In this document: piece after piece, positions 17,321-27,488 of the stretch
How positions within the stretch are numbered: the stretch's first letter is position 1
Layout of the letters: every line of letters begins with the position of its first letter
From: Xanthomonas hortorum
GTDB lineage: Bacteria; Pseudomonadota; Gammaproteobacteria; Xanthomonadales; Xanthomonadaceae
Direction of reading: 5' to 3'
Assembly: GCF_024339125.1 (NCBI RefSeq)
Contig: NZ_CP101417.1
Location: forward strand, 248,001-312,000
Length of the DNA: 64,000 bases
Notes under the pieces: model-generated
Databases searched by the model: none
What the model was told of the DNA's origin: nothing
The model's input: the letters and a program-made list of their open reading frames with translations, nothing else
Program-made: the position numbers and the translations under genes

Positions 17321-19966
17321 ATGTACGCCTCGCAACGCCGCCGCCTGCTGTTCACGCTGTCCATCGTGCTGGGCGGCATGTTGGTGGCCATGTTCGCGGC
17401 CGGGCATTTTGTCGAGCAGAACGCCTTGCGCGACGAAAGCGCCACCGTGCGGCGTCAGCTGCGGCTGTATGCGCAGGCCTTGCAGCAGCGTATCGATCGT
17501 TATCGCACCTTGCCGCAGATTCTGGCGCTGGACCCGGAGCTGCGCGCTGCGGTGTCCGGGCCGTTGTCGGCCGCGCAGGTGGAACAGCTCAACGACAAAC
17601 TCGAACGCGCCAACAACGTCACCCAATCGTCCACGCTGACGGTGATCGACCGCAGTGGTATCGCGTTGGCGGCCAGCAACTGGCGCGCGCCGCGCAGCAA
17701 TGTGGGCGTGGACTACGCGTTCCGCCCGTATTACCAGCAGGCACTGGCCACCGGCAGCGGCAGCTTCTACGGCATCGGCATGACCACCAGCGAGCCGGGG
17801 TATTTCCTCTCGCAGGCCATCGTCGACTCTGCCGGGCAGGTGCAGGGCGTGGTGGTGATCAAGATCGCGCTGGCTGCGCTGGAACGCGAATGGCTGCAGA
17901 CCCCGGACATCGTGCTGGCCTCCGATGCGCACGACGTGGTGTTTCTGGCCAGCCGCCCCGAGTGGCGCTATCGCATGCTGGCACCGCTCAGCCTGCGCGA
18001 TCGCAGCGAATTGCAGAGCACCCGCCAGTACGCCGACCAGGGATTGCTGCCGTTGCAGCGCCGGCTGATCGAGCAGACCGGCAACGGTGGCGTATTGACC
18101 GAGGTCCGCGAGCCAGCGCTCGCCGGCCCGGTGCTGTGGCAGACCCTGGAAGTGCCCGAAAGCGGCTGGCGCCTACATCTGCTGCACGACACCCGCGCCA
18201 GCGCAGCGGCCGGCCGCGCCGCTGCGATTGCCGCCGCCGGTGCATGGCTGGCACTGGCCTTGCTGTGGTTGTTCGTGCAGCAACGGCGGCGGCTGGCGGC
18301 TTTGCGTCAGCGCAGCCGGGACGAACTGGAAACACTGCTGCAACAACACGCCGAAGAACTGCGCACCGCCCAGGATGGCGTGGTCACCGCCGCGCAGCAG
18401 GCCAATGCCGGCTTGAGCCGCAGCCTGGAACACCTGCCGCAAGGCGTGGTGGTGATCGACGATGCGCTCAATCTGGTGGCGTGGAATTCGCGCTATGTGG
18501 AGCTGTTCCGCTTCCCGCCCGAGTTGCTCAAGATCGGCCGCCCGATCGAAGACCTGTTCCGCTTCAATGCACGCCGCGGCTTGCTCGGTCCGGGGCCGAT
18601 CGAAGCGGCGATCGAGCGCCGTTTGAACCACTTGCGCAGCGGCAAACCGCATATGCGCGAGAGCGAGAAAGAAGATGGCACGGTGCTGGAAATCCGCGGC
18701 AATCCGCTGCCCGATGGCGGCTTCGTCACCAGTTACGCCGACATCACCAGCTACAAGAACGCCGCGCGCGAACTGCGCTCGTTGGCCGACGCGCTGGAAC
18801 ACCGCGTGGCCGAACGCACCCGCGATCTGGCCGCCGCCAAGCGCGAGGCCGAGAGCGCCAACCGCTACAAGACCCGCTTCGTCGCCTCGGCCGTGCACGA
18901 CCTGCTGCAGCCGCTCAACGCCGCGCGCATGTTCGTCTCGGTGTTGCGCGGGCAAGTGCGCGAGACCGGCAGCGCGCGCGTGGTCGACAACATCGAAGGC
19001 GCGCTGGCCGCGCAGGACGCCATCCTCAACAGCCTGCTGGATATCTCGCGGCTGGAAGCGGGCAGCCTGAAAACCCAGGTACGCGATTTCGCCATCGCCC
19101 CGCTGCTGGAAACGCTGGCACGCGAGTTCGGCATCCTGGCCGAAGACCGCGGCCTGGTGCTGGATTGGGTGCCCACCTCGGCGGTGGTGTTGAGCGATGA
19201 AAACCTGCTGCGGCGCATCCTGCAGAACTTTCTCTCCAATGCCATCCGCTACACCCCGCGTGGGCGGGTGCTGATTGGCTGTCGTCGCCGTGGCGGCTGG
19301 CTGCGCATCGAAGTGCACGATCAAGGGCCCGGCATTCCCGAAACACTGCAGCATGAGATCTTCGAAGAATTCCGCCGCCTGGACGATGGCGTGGCCAACG
19401 ATCGCGGCGCCGGTCTGGGGCTTGCCATCGTCGAACGCATCGGCCGCCTGCTCGGTCACCGCATCGGCCTGCACTCCACGCTGGGGAGCGGCAGCGTATT
19501 TTCGGTAACGCTGCCGCTGGGCGAGCGTGCCGCCATCGCCAAGCAATTGCCGCCGCCCACCACCACTGCAGAAAACGCAAACGACCCGATTCTGCACGGC
19601 TGCCGCGTCTGGTGCGTGGACGATGAGCCACGCGTGTGCGAAGCCACGCGCGTCTTGCTCGAACGCTGGGAATGCCGGGTCGATTTTGCCGGTGGCCCCG
19701 ACGATGCATTGGCCGCCGCCAACGCCGACGATGTGCCGGAACTGCTGTTGCTGGACGTGCGCATGGGCGAGCACTACGGCCCCATCTTGCTGCCGCAGTT
19801 GGTGCAACGCTGGCAACGCGAACCGCGCGTAATTTTAGTCACCGCAGAACCCGATCCCGCGCTGCGCGAGCATGCGCTGGACCTGGGCTGGGGATTGTTG
19901 TCCAAACCAGTGCGCCCGCCGGCACTGCGTGCGCTGGTGACACAGATGTTGCTGCGGCGTGGGTGA
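17321..19966 (+). CDS. Hybrid sensor histidine kinase with periplasmic sensor, PAS and receiver domains
   Basis: An 881-residue inner-membrane kinase. The order is TM1 (about 10-28), a DctB/dCache-like periplasmic domain (to about 285), TM2 (about 293-315), a coiled coil, a PAS domain (from about 365), a HisKA domain with phosphorylatable H526 in the variant motif ASAVHDLLQPLNAARM, a HATPase domain (NFLSNAIRYTPRG; GAGLGLAIVERIG), and a C-terminal receiver with acceptor D812 (LLLLDVRMGE) and a later conserved Lys in LLSKPVRPP. The HDLLQPL box resembles the NahK/ErcS-type group. There is no response regulator gene directly next to it; the LuxR-type regulator at 26750-27388 is one possible partner. 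Position beside dctA and a porin suggests carboxylate sensing, which is inference. Confidence 0.9.
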   Translation: MYASQRRRLLFTLSIVLGGMLVAMFAAGHFVEQNALRDESATVRRQLRLYAQALQQRIDRYRTLPQILALDPELRAAVSGPLSAAQVEQLNDKLERANNVTQSSTLTVIDRSGIALAASNWRAPRSNVGVDYAFRPYYQQALATGSGSFYGIGMTTSEPGYFLSQAIVDSAGQVQGVVVIKIALAALEREWLQTPDIVLASDAHDVVFLASRPEWRYRMLAPLSLRDRSELQSTRQYADQGLLPLQRRLIEQTGNGGVLTEVREPALAGPVLWQTLEVPESGWRLHLLHDTRASAAAGRAAAIAAAGAWLALALLWLFVQQRRRLAALRQRSRDELETLLQQHAEELRTAQDGVVTAAQQANAGLSRSLEHLPQGVVVIDDALNLVAWNSRYVELFRFPPELLKIGRPIEDLFRFNARRGLLGPGPIEAAIERRLNHLRSGKPHMRESEKEDGTVLEIRGNPLPDGGFVTSYADITSYKNAARELRSLADALEHRVAERTRDLAAAKREAESANRYKTRFVASAVHDLLQPLNAARMFVSVLRGQVRETGSARVVDNIEGALAAQDAILNSLLDISRLEAGSLKTQVRDFAIAPLLETLAREFGILAEDRGLVLDWVPTSAVVLSDENLLRRILQNFLSNAIRYTPRGRVLIGCRRRGGWLRIEVHDQGPGIPETLQHEIFEEFRRLDDGVANDRGAGLGLAIVERIGRLLGHRIGLHSTLGSGSVFSVTLPLGERAAIAKQLPPPTTTAENANDPILHGCRVWCVDDEPRVCEATRVLLERWECRVDFAGGPDDALAAANADDVPELLLLDVRMGEHYGPILLPQLVQRWQREPRVILVTAEPDPALREHALDLGWGLLSKPVRPPALRALVTQMLLRRG

Positions 19967-20084
19967 TGCTGCCCGTGGCCACACATGCCACGTTCGGATC
20001 GTGCAGCACGTCTTCGTGATCGCTGGTGCAGCGACTCATAATCTGCTCGACCATTGCAGCCTGCCCCCGAAAGCTGGAAATGCG

Positions 20085-20921
20085 ATGTTCAAGACAACGC
20101 TACCGCTGCTGATGTCACTGCTCTTTGCGAGCTGCGCAGGGGGATTTCCAGCGCAGGCGGAAACGTCCTCCGGCGTCACGCAGCCAGCGCCGCCATCGCG
20201 CGCGACCATGGACCCCTACACGGTCAATAAATTGAATGCCGTGCTGGATCAGGCCTCAAACCATAGGGGCTTAAGCCCCGGCCACCTGATCGACGCGATC
20301 TCGGCAGAATTTCTAGGCACGCCCTACCGCGACCATGTCTTGCAGGGCTCGGCCACCACGCCAGAGAAACTGATCATCGACTTCACCGGATTGGACTGCT
20401 TCACTTATCTGGATTACGTCGAGGCGGCGCGAAAGTCTTACTCACAGCAGGATTTCGTCAATCACCTGGTGCTTACCCGCTACGTCGAGGGCGTAGTCAG
20501 CTTTACCCATCGCAAGCATTTCTTCACCGATTGGGCCAACAGACCGTACGAGCTCGCCACCGATATCACCGCAGTGGTCAGCCCCAATGCCGTCAGCGTC
20601 ACCAAAGCGCTCAACCGAAAAGCCGACGGCAGCAATTATCTTCCAGGACTGCCGGTTGTTGACCGGACCATCGCCTATATCCCCACCGAACGCGTCGACA
20701 GCACGGTTGTCAGCCGGTTGCGTACCGGCGATTACATCGGCATCTACACGCCTCTGGCCGGGCTGGACGTCACCCACGTCGGGTTTTTCATCATGACCGA
20801 CAAGGGTCCGATGCTACGCAACGCCTCATCCCGCAAGGAAAACATGAAAGTCGTGGACTCTCCGTTCATGGAGTATGTCGCGAGGACCCCGGGCATCATT
20901 GTCTATCGGGCCAAGAAGTGA
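20085..20921 (+). CDS. DUF1460 family (NlpC/P60-like) exported protein
   Basis: A 278-residue exported protein with a signal peptide. LLFASC near residue 17 could be a lipobox, although Phe at -3 is not ideal. The DUF1460 fold is an NlpC/P60-like cysteine amidase. The probable nucleophile is C105 in TGLDCFTYLDYVEA, and the probable His lies in DVTHVGFFIMTD near the C-terminus. Relatives act on cell-wall peptides (N-acetylmuramoyl-L-Ala type bonds). Neighbours are not cell-wall genes, so its role here is open. The ATG at 20085 was chosen because it begins the signal peptide. Confidence 0.83.
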   Translation: MFKTTLPLLMSLLFASCAGGFPAQAETSSGVTQPAPPSRATMDPYTVNKLNAVLDQASNHRGLSPGHLIDAISAEFLGTPYRDHVLQGSATTPEKLIIDFTGLDCFTYLDYVEAARKSYSQQDFVNHLVLTRYVEGVVSFTHRKHFFTDWANRPYELATDITAVVSPNAVSVTKALNRKADGSNYLPGLPVVDRTIAYIPTERVDSTVVSRLRTGDYIGIYTPLAGLDVTHVGFFIMTDKGPMLRNASSRKENMKVVDSPFMEYVARTPGIIVYRAKK

Positions 20922-21161
20922 CCACGCACCACTGCCAGGCTCGATAAGCGCCGGCGCCCGGCGGCGTCTCTGGCCGCAGCTGCCGCACGCGCCGCGCCTG
21001 CCGCATCGACGCGCGTGGGAGCCGAGCACCGCTGCAGTGCGTGCTGATGTTCAACCTGCATCAGTCGATGAGAAAGCAGCAATTATCAACATCGGCCATC
21101 TCCACCAGAATCGATCGCCTCAGATGTTCCGCACATGCATACCTGTCGTGGAGGGCGATCT

Positions 21162-22484
21162 ATGCAGACTTCCAGCCTTGAGGCAAAGGGGCAGTCGAAA
21201 CTGGGAATGGTGCTGAGGGTGACCTCGGGCAACTTTCTTGAGCAGTTCGACTTTTTCCTGTTCGGTTTCTACGCAACGCAGATCGCTGCGGTGTTCTTCC
21301 CGGCAAACAACGAATTCGCTTCGTTGATGATGACTTTCGCGGTGTTTGGCGCAGGCTTTTTGATGCGTCCACTGGGTGCAGTGATCCTGGGCGCGTATAT
21401 CGATGATGTGGGCCGCCGCAAGGGCCTGATCGTCACCCTGGCAATCATGGCCAGCGGCACCGTCCTGATCGTGCTGGTGCCCGGCTATGCCAGCATCGGT
21501 TTGTGGGCACCGGCCTTGGTATTGCTCGGGCGGTTGCTGCAAGGCTTTTCGGCGGGTGCCGAAATGGGCGGCGTGTCGGTGTATCTGGCCGAGATGGCGA
21601 CGCCGGGGCGGCGTGGCTTCTATGCGAGCTGGCAATCGGCCAGCCAGCAGGTGGCCATCGTCGCTGCGGCAGCCATCGGGTATGCGCTCAACCAGCTCAT
21701 GGCGCCGCAGGATCTGGCGCAATGGGGCTGGCGGATTCCCTTTGCCATCGGTTGCGTCATCATCCCCTTCATCTTCTTGCTGCGGCGCAGCCTGGAAGAG
21801 ACTGCGGCGTTCGCGCAGCGCACGCAGCGCGTCACGATGCAGCAGGTGATGCGCGGGCTGGCTAACAATGCCGGCACCGTGATCGCCGGCGGGTTGATGG
21901 TGGCGCTGACCACGACCGCGTTCTATCTGATCACCGTCTACGCACCGACCTTCGGCAAGAGCGTGCTCAAACTCAGCACCGGCGACGCATTGATCGTGAC
22001 GCTGCTGGTCGGCATCTCCAACTTCATCTGGCTGCCGATTGGCGGCGCGCTCAGCGACCGGTTCGGCCGCAAGCCACTGCTGGTGACCATGGCGGTGGTA
22101 TGCGTACTGAGCGCGTATCCGGTACTCGCGTTCCTGGCCGCCGCACCGAGCTTTGCGCACATGTTGCAGGCGCTGCTGTGGCTGTCCTTCATCTACGGCA
22201 TCTACAACGGCGCCATGATTCCTGCACTCACCGAGCTCATGCCGGCGCATCTACGGGTGGCGGGATTTTCGCTCGCCTACAGCCTGGCCACGGCGGTCTT
22301 TGGCGGCTTTACGCCGGTGATGTCCACCTGGTTGATCCATGTCACCGGCGACAAGGCCGCCCCTGGCTACTGGCTGGTGTTCGCGTCCGTGTGCGCGCTG
22401 TTGGCAACGCTGTTTCTCTACCGACGCCATGGCAACGCAGCGACAGCGACCGGCCTCGATGCTGCTGCGGGAGCGGCGAAATGA
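21162..22484 (+). CDS. Tricarballylate/citrate:proton symporter (MFS, MHS group)
   Basis: A 440-residue major facilitator protein closely resembling TcuC/CitA symporters: [20 protein letters not shown], the loop 2-3 motif [33 protein letters not shown] and [14 protein letters not shown]. Twelve membrane segments are expected. GGAGGG six bases before the ATG at 21162 supports that start over the frame's earlier codon at 21135. It overlaps the next gene by ATGA, so symporter and binding protein are co-translated. The substrate is probably citrate or tricarballylate; CitA and TcuC cannot be separated by eye, so no symbol is given. Confidence 0.9.
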   Translation: MQTSSLEAKGQSKLGMVLRVTSGNFLEQFDFFLFGFYATQIAAVFFPANNEFASLMMTFAVFGAGFLMRPLGAVILGAYIDDVGRRKGLIVTLAIMASGTVLIVLVPGYASIGLWAPALVLLGRLLQGFSAGAEMGGVSVYLAEMATPGRRGFYASWQSASQQVAIVAAAAIGYALNQLMAPQDLAQWGWRIPFAIGCVIIPFIFLLRRSLEETAAFAQRTQRVTMQQVMRGLANNAGTVIAGGLMVALTTTAFYLITVYAPTFGKSVLKLSTGDALIVTLLVGISNFIWLPIGGALSDRFGRKPLLVTMAVVCVLSAYPVLAFLAAAPSFAHMLQALLWLSFIYGIYNGAMIPALTELMPAHLRVAGFSLAYSLATAVFGGFTPVMSTWLIHVTGDKAAPGYWLVFASVCALLATLFLYRRHGNAATATGLDAAAGAAK

Positions 22485-23260
22485 TACGGGCCGTGTGGAA
22501 AAAATGGCTGGGTGCGGTTGTCGCCACTGCCCTGCTGCCGCCGGCCGCAGGCGCGCAGGATCTGACCGTGATGACCTCGGGCGGCTTCACTGCCGCCTTC
22601 GAACGCCTGGCGCCGCAGTACAGCACGCACACCGGCACGACGCTCGAGACGCTGCACGGCCCTTCGATGGGCCAGACGCCGCAATCCATTCCCAGCCGGC
22701 TCCTACGTGGCGAGCATGCCGATGTGGTGATCATGGTGGGCAGTGCGCTGCAGAAGCTGATCGATGCAGGAGTGGTGGACCCCGCATCGCGGGTGGAGCT
22801 GGCCGATTCCAGGATCGGCATGGTGGTGCGCAGCGGCGCACGCAAGCCGAAGATCGGCAATGTCGCACAGTTCAAGAAGGCGCTGCTGCAGGCCGATTCC
22901 GTCGCCTACTCCGACAGCGCCAGTGGCGTCTACATCGAGACCACGCTGTTCAAGCGGCTGCAGATCGAAGGCCCGATGATGGCCAAGAGCCGCAAGATCG
23001 AGCGCATCCCGGTGGGCGCGGTGGTGGCCAACGGCAGCTACCAGCTCGGCTTTCAGCAAGTGGCCGAACTGCTTCCGGTGGCAGGCGTGGATTTCGTCGG
23101 CAAGATCCCCGAGCCGCTGCAGTCGGTCACGCGCTATGCGGCGGGTGTGCCGGTCACTGCGGCGCATCCGCAAGCGGCAAAGCGCCTGCTTGCCTACCTG
23201 CAGTCGCGTGAGGCGCAAGCGGTCGCGCGTGCGACCGGGCTGGATCCGGTCTCACCGTGA
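22481..23260 (+). CDS. Periplasmic ABC-type binding protein (ModA-like fold)
   Basis: A 259-residue solute-binding protein with a signal peptide ending at AGAQDL and the type-II fold pattern [48 protein letters not shown] and [17 protein letters not shown]. It resembles the extracellular solute-binding group to which ModA belongs. No ABC permease or ATPase is nearby. Its ATGA overlap with a proton symporter gene is unusual and suggests it works with the symporter or as a sensor, not as molybdate transport. Its last nine bases overlap the 3' end of the convergent lysR gene. Confidence 0.85.
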   Translation: MIRAVWKKWLGAVVATALLPPAAGAQDLTVMTSGGFTAAFERLAPQYSTHTGTTLETLHGPSMGQTPQSIPSRLLRGEHADVVIMVGSALQKLIDAGVVDPASRVELADSRIGMVVRSGARKPKIGNVAQFKKALLQADSVAYSDSASGVYIETTLFKRLQIEGPMMAKSRKIERIPVGAVVANGSYQLGFQQVAELLPVAGVDFVGKIPEPLQSVTRYAAGVPVTAAHPQAAKRLLAYLQSREAQAVARATGLDPVSP

Positions 23261-24190
23261 GCGCGCGGGCATCCGTCGCACCAATGCAGCCAGTTCGAGC
23301 GCGGCAGGTGTCAGCGTGCGTCCAAGGCGTTTGAGCATCCCGACATTCCGCACCACCTCCGGTTCGACCAGCGGCACCGCCGCCAGCAACGGATGCGGGC
23401 TGGAGGGCATTGCGATCGAAGGAACCGCGGCAATGCCGACGCCTGCTTCCACCAGCCCCAGCAAGGTGGTGACATGGCGGGTTTCGCAGATGCTGGGCCG
23501 GTCCGGCGTAAAGGCAGACAGCGCCCGATCGAACACCAGCCGATTGCCCGATGTCTTGTCCAGCGTGATGTAGTCGTGGCCATAAGCCTCCTGCCAGCTG
23601 ACCTGTTCGCGCCGGGACAAGGGATGGTCGTGGCGGCATGCGATTACATAGCGCTCCTGCAGCAACGGCTCGAACTCGACCTCCTGTGCCAGGTTGCCGC
23701 TGAAGCTGACGCCGAAATCCGCTTCTCCGGAGGCCACTGCCGCACTGACATGACTGGCGCTGCCGTCGAACAGCCGGATGCGGATTTTCGGAAACAGCTG
23801 ATGCAGCCCGTGAATCGCCTGCGGCATGAAGTAGTACGCCGCCGACGGCACGCACGCCACGGTCACCGTGCCCATCCTGCTCGATCCGGCATCGCCGATG
23901 CTCATCAACGCCAGATCCAGATCGTCGAGCATGCGCTCGACCTGCGGCATGAAAGCCTGGCCGACCGTGGTGAGCGCCACCTTGCGCGTCGTACGCTCGA
24001 ACAACTTGACGTTCAACGCCGACTCGAGTTTGTCGATCCTGCGGCTGAGCGCCGGCTGCGTGATCCGTATCCGTTCGGCGGCGCGGCGAAAGCTGCCGTT
24101 TTCGGCAACCGCGCGGAATGCCTGTAGATCGTTGAGGTCGAATTTGATGGTCACGGGGCCGCAACTGCGATGTTCGATGGCGGTCGGCAT
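23252..24190 (-). CDS. LysR-type transcriptional regulator
   Basis: A 312-residue LTTR. The N-terminal winged helix-turn-helix is clear (DLNDLQAFRAVAENGSFRRA, ITQPALSRRIDKLESALNVK, LFERTTRKVALT). It is followed by a two-lobed effector domain with AYGHDYITLDKTSGNRLVFD and the late GIAAVPSIAMPS segment. It is convergent with the symporter/binding-protein operon, which it probably controls (TcuR-like by position). The initiation codon is uncertain: ATG at 24190 gives a 19-residue leader before the HTH. Confidence 0.92.
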   Translation of the reverse strand: MPTAIEHRSCGPVTIKFDLNDLQAFRAVAENGSFRRAAERIRITQPALSRRIDKLESALNVKLFERTTRKVALTTVGQAFMPQVERMLDDLDLALMSIGDAGSSRMGTVTVACVPSAAYYFMPQAIHGLHQLFPKIRIRLFDGSASHVSAAVASGEADFGVSFSGNLAQEVEFEPLLQERYVIACRHDHPLSRREQVSWQEAYGHDYITLDKTSGNRLVFDRALSAFTPDRPSICETRHVTTLLGLVEAGVGIAAVPSIAMPSSPHPLLAAVPLVEPEVVRNVGMLKRLGRTLTPAALELAALVRRMPARSR

Positions 24191-24430
24191 AGCATAGACA
24201 GTTGCCTGCTTTGCTGCGCGAGCATGCCCGGGCAGACGCATCGCGCACGGCTTGCAGCGTGCGTGCAGAACGTCGTCGAGCTAGGCGTCCACACGCTGCT
24301 GAGCACAGCGATTGCCTGCACTCGCATCGCAGTGCTCCGGCAGCGTAACGGTGCTGCCAAGGCGTGCGGTCGCATGCTCGCAGCAGAGCGGCATGCCGGA
24401 CGCCGTGGCGCCCGCGCCTGCTAGAATATC

Positions 24431-24446
24431 GATAATGATTCCCATT
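24431..24446 (+). promoter_or_regulatory. Fur-box candidate upstream of the TonB receptor
   Basis: GATAATGATTCCCATT lies 69 bases before the receptor start. It matches the gammaproteobacterial Fur consensus pattern (GAGAATGATTCTCATT) at 14 of 16 positions. This would give iron repression of the receptor. Confidence 0.7.
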
Positions 24447-24515
24447 TGATCGTCACTTTCGCCCCGGCTTGCGTGTCTCGCACGCGTGCCGCCGCGTTTT
24501 GGAGTTCCTTGCCTG

Positions 24516-26636
24516 ATGAAATCTCCCGTCTCCGCATCGGCCGGTATGCCGCTGCTTGCCTCGCTCTGCCTGCTCGCCTCTGCCACCGCGTCCGCACAAT
24601 CGGATGTCACCGATACGCTGGACACGGTGGTGGTTGCCGCCTCGCGCTCCAACATGACCGTGGCCGAGTCGCCGCAGACGGTGCTGATCATCGACAAGGC
24701 GCAGATCCAGCAACAGCTGACCATCTCAAGCAACTCGTCCGACGTGCTCGCCAACCTGATTCCCTCGTACACGCCCAGCCGCGGCAAGATGAATGGCAGC
24801 GGCGAAACGCTGCGCGGGCGCACGCCGTTGATCCTGATCGACGGCGTGCCGCAGTCCAATCCGATCCGCCCCACCGGGCGCGAAGCGCACACCATCGACT
24901 ATGCGATGGTCGAGCGCATCGAAGTGATCCAGGGCGCCAACGCGATCAACGGCCTGGGCGCCACCGGCGGCACAATCAACATCATCACCCGGCGTCCGCA
25001 GGACGGTGAGCTCAACCAGCACGTCGACGTACAGGCCACCGCGCCCACCTCGGAAACGCGTGCAGAAACCGCAAGCGTCGAGACGCGCTACCGCGTGGAC
25101 GGCCGCACGGACAAGCTCGATTACCTGCTCTCGGCCAGCTACAGCGACCAAGGTCTGTATGTGGACGGACAAGGCCGGCCGATCGGTGCCGACAACACCC
25201 AGGGCGACCTGATGACCTCCAAGAGCTACGACGTGCTGGCCAAGCTCGGCTACGCGCTCACCGATGCGCAGCACCTGAGCGTCAGCGTCAACCGCTACCG
25301 CATCAAGAACGACAACGACTACATCGGCATCGCCGGCAACCGTGCGCAAGGCCTGCCCACCACCTCGGTGCGCGGCACCCCGCAAGGCACCGCGCCGTGG
25401 AACGATGTGCTGACCTCCAGCCTGTCGTACACCGATGACGATCTGGCCGGCATGCAGCTGAGCGCGATGGTGTTCAACCAGGAATTCGAAGGGCTGTTCG
25501 GCGCCGACAATTCGTCAACGTTTCAGGACCCGCGCATCGCGCCAGTCGGCACGCTGTACGACCAATCGCGTTCGGTGGCCTCCAAATGGGGCAGCAAGAT
25601 CAGCCTGACCAAGGACGATCTGCTCGATGGCCGGCTCAAGCTCACCGGCGGCGTCGACCTGCTGGCCGATACCGGCAAGCAGGATCTCTACGGCACCGGG
25701 CGCACCTACGTGCCCGAGTCGGACTATCGCAATCTTTCGCTGTTCGTGCAGGGCGAATACAAGCTGCTTCCCACGCTCACCTTGCACGCCGGCGTGCGCC
25801 GCGAAGAAGCCGAGTTGAAGATCGACAGCTACCAGACGCTGTGGCGCTACAACCGGGTCGATGTCGAAGGCGGCACGCTCGACTTCAACCAGACGCTGTA
25901 CAACACCGGCCTGGTCTACACGCCGCTCGAAGGCGTGAGCTTTTTCACCAGCTATTCCGAAGGTTTCGGCATGCCGGACGTGGGCCGCGTGCTGCGCGCG
26001 ATCAATACGCCGGGCACGCGCGTGGCCAACCTGAGCACGCTGGAACCGATCCTGACCAAGAGCGTGGAAGCCGGCACCCGCCTAACGCGCGGCGCCTTCG
26101 ATGCGGACCTGAGCTACTTCCAGTCCAACTCGGATCTGGGCACGCGTGTGGTGCCGATCAATGGCGCCTTCATGATGAGCCGCGAGAAAACCCGCGTGCA
26201 GGGCATGGACGCCAGCCTGGGGTATCGCCTGGATGCGGCGCATCGCCTGCGCCTGTCGTACGCGTACACGCGTGGCCGCTACGACAGCGACAACGATGGG
26301 CAGCTGGATGCCCGCCTGGATGGCCTCAACGTGGCGCCCAATCGCGTGATCGCCTCGTGGTCGGCGCAGTGGACGCCGAAATTCTCCTCGTTCGTGCAGG
26401 CCCAGCATGCCTTCAGCCAATCCTTCGACGAGGCCGACAAGCGCTTCAGCGGCTACACGCTGGTGGATGCGACGTTCAACTACGCGTTGCCGCGCGGTGC
26501 GCTGCGCATGGGTGTGTCCAATCTGTTCGACAAGCAGTACATCACCTACTACTCGCAATCGGCCCTGGTCGAACCGCTGCGCTACTTCGCCGGCCGTGGC
26601 CGTACGTTTACGCTGGGGTATTCGCTGGATTTTTGA
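24516..26636 (+). CDS. TonB-dependent siderophore receptor
   Basis: A 706-residue outer-membrane receptor with a signal peptide ending near ATASAQSD, a TonB box-like TLDTVVVAAS, a plug domain (TLRGRTPLILIDGVPQSNPI; IEVIQGANAINGLGATGGTI) and a 22-strand barrel ending in Phe. The plug is most like IutA/FyuA-type ferric siderophore receptors. GGAG precedes the ATG by 11 bases. A Fur-box candidate upstream supports iron regulation. No siderophore synthesis genes are nearby, so use of a xenosiderophore is possible. Confidence 0.9.
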   Translation: MKSPVSASAGMPLLASLCLLASATASAQSDVTDTLDTVVVAASRSNMTVAESPQTVLIIDKAQIQQQLTISSNSSDVLANLIPSYTPSRGKMNGSGETLRGRTPLILIDGVPQSNPIRPTGREAHTIDYAMVERIEVIQGANAINGLGATGGTINIITRRPQDGELNQHVDVQATAPTSETRAETASVETRYRVDGRTDKLDYLLSASYSDQGLYVDGQGRPIGADNTQGDLMTSKSYDVLAKLGYALTDAQHLSVSVNRYRIKNDNDYIGIAGNRAQGLPTTSVRGTPQGTAPWNDVLTSSLSYTDDDLAGMQLSAMVFNQEFEGLFGADNSSTFQDPRIAPVGTLYDQSRSVASKWGSKISLTKDDLLDGRLKLTGGVDLLADTGKQDLYGTGRTYVPESDYRNLSLFVQGEYKLLPTLTLHAGVRREEAELKIDSYQTLWRYNRVDVEGGTLDFNQTLYNTGLVYTPLEGVSFFTSYSEGFGMPDVGRVLRAINTPGTRVANLSTLEPILTKSVEAGTRLTRGAFDADLSYFQSNSDLGTRVVPINGAFMMSREKTRVQGMDASLGYRLDAAHRLRLSYAYTRGRYDSDNDGQLDARLDGLNVAPNRVIASWSAQWTPKFSSFVQAQHAFSQSFDEADKRFSGYTLVDATFNYALPRGALRMGVSNLFDKQYITYYSQSALVEPLRYFAGRGRTFTLGYSLDF

Positions 26637-26749
26637 TGCTGTCGCGGCATCGTCGGCTGCACGCTTGCGCGCGATGGGTCTGCGCAAGCGTGCTGTTGCG
26701 AACGCGGTGAATGCGTGGCCGCTTCAAAGGCCTGACTGAAGCGATCTGC

Positions 26750-27388
26750 TCAGCCCTCGCCTTCCGGCTCCAATGCCTTGACCAGTACCGCCGCCTGCGT
26801 GCGGCTGTAGCAATCCAGCTTTTTCAGGATTGCGGTGACGTGCACCTTGACGGTGTTCTCGGCCAGACCCAGCTCGTGCGCGATCTGCTTGTTGAGCAGG
26901 CCGTCGGCCAAGCTCAGCAAGACGCGGAACTGTTGCGGGGTGAGCTGGGCGAGTTTGGAGGCCAGTTGCGCGTCGGCCTCGGAACGCTCGGCGGTCATCG
27001 GCGGGAACCAGGTGCCGCCCTCCAGCACGCTGGCCACCGCGGTGCCGATCGATTCGGCCGGGGTGGATTTGGGAATGAAGCCGGCCGCGCCGAACTGCTG
27101 TGCGCGCCGGATCACGCGTGGGTGATCGTTGGAAGAGATCACCACCACCGGGATGTCCGGGTGCTCGCCACGCACGTGCAACAGCGCCGAGAAGCCGCGT
27201 GCGCCCGGCATCGCCAGGTCCAGCAGCACCAGCTCGGCCTGCGGGTGCGAGCGCAGCATGGCGCTCAGCGTGGCGGCGCTGGAGGCTTCCACCACATCGG
27301 CCTGCGGCAAGGTCTGCTGCAGCACGTGGATCACGGCGGCACGGAACAGCGGGTGGTCGTCGGCGACGAGGATGGTGAGATCGGCCAT
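26750..27388 (-). CDS. LuxR/NarL-type response regulator
   Basis: A 212-residue two-domain regulator. The receiver (MADLTILVADDHPLFRA) has the phosphoacceptor Asp in ELVLLDLAMPGARGF and the conserved Lys in AAGFIPKSTPAE. The C-terminal LuxR-type HTH is LTPQQFRVLLSLADGLLNKQ and IAHELGLAENTVKVHVTAIL. The open frame runs further upstream, but that part lies at the prophage junction, so ATG 27388 was used. No kinase is adjacent; the orphan hybrid kinase at 17321-19966 is a possible partner. The gene is the first host gene left of the prophage remnant, so its original promoter may have been changed. Confidence 0.9.
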   Translation of the reverse strand: MADLTILVADDHPLFRAAVIHVLQQTLPQADVVEASSAATLSAMLRSHPQAELVLLDLAMPGARGFSALLHVRGEHPDIPVVVISSNDHPRVIRRAQQFGAAGFIPKSTPAESIGTAVASVLEGGTWFPPMTAERSEADAQLASKLAQLTPQQFRVLLSLADGLLNKQIAHELGLAENTVKVHVTAILKKLDCYSRTQAAVLVKALEPEGEG

Positions 27389-27488
27389 GCGCCAAGTCTG
27401 GCACATGGACGTGTCGCTTTCCCGCGATGGGACAGGCATGCAGCAGGCGCGCTCGCCCACTTGCGTTGCACCAGCAAGCCCACCACGG

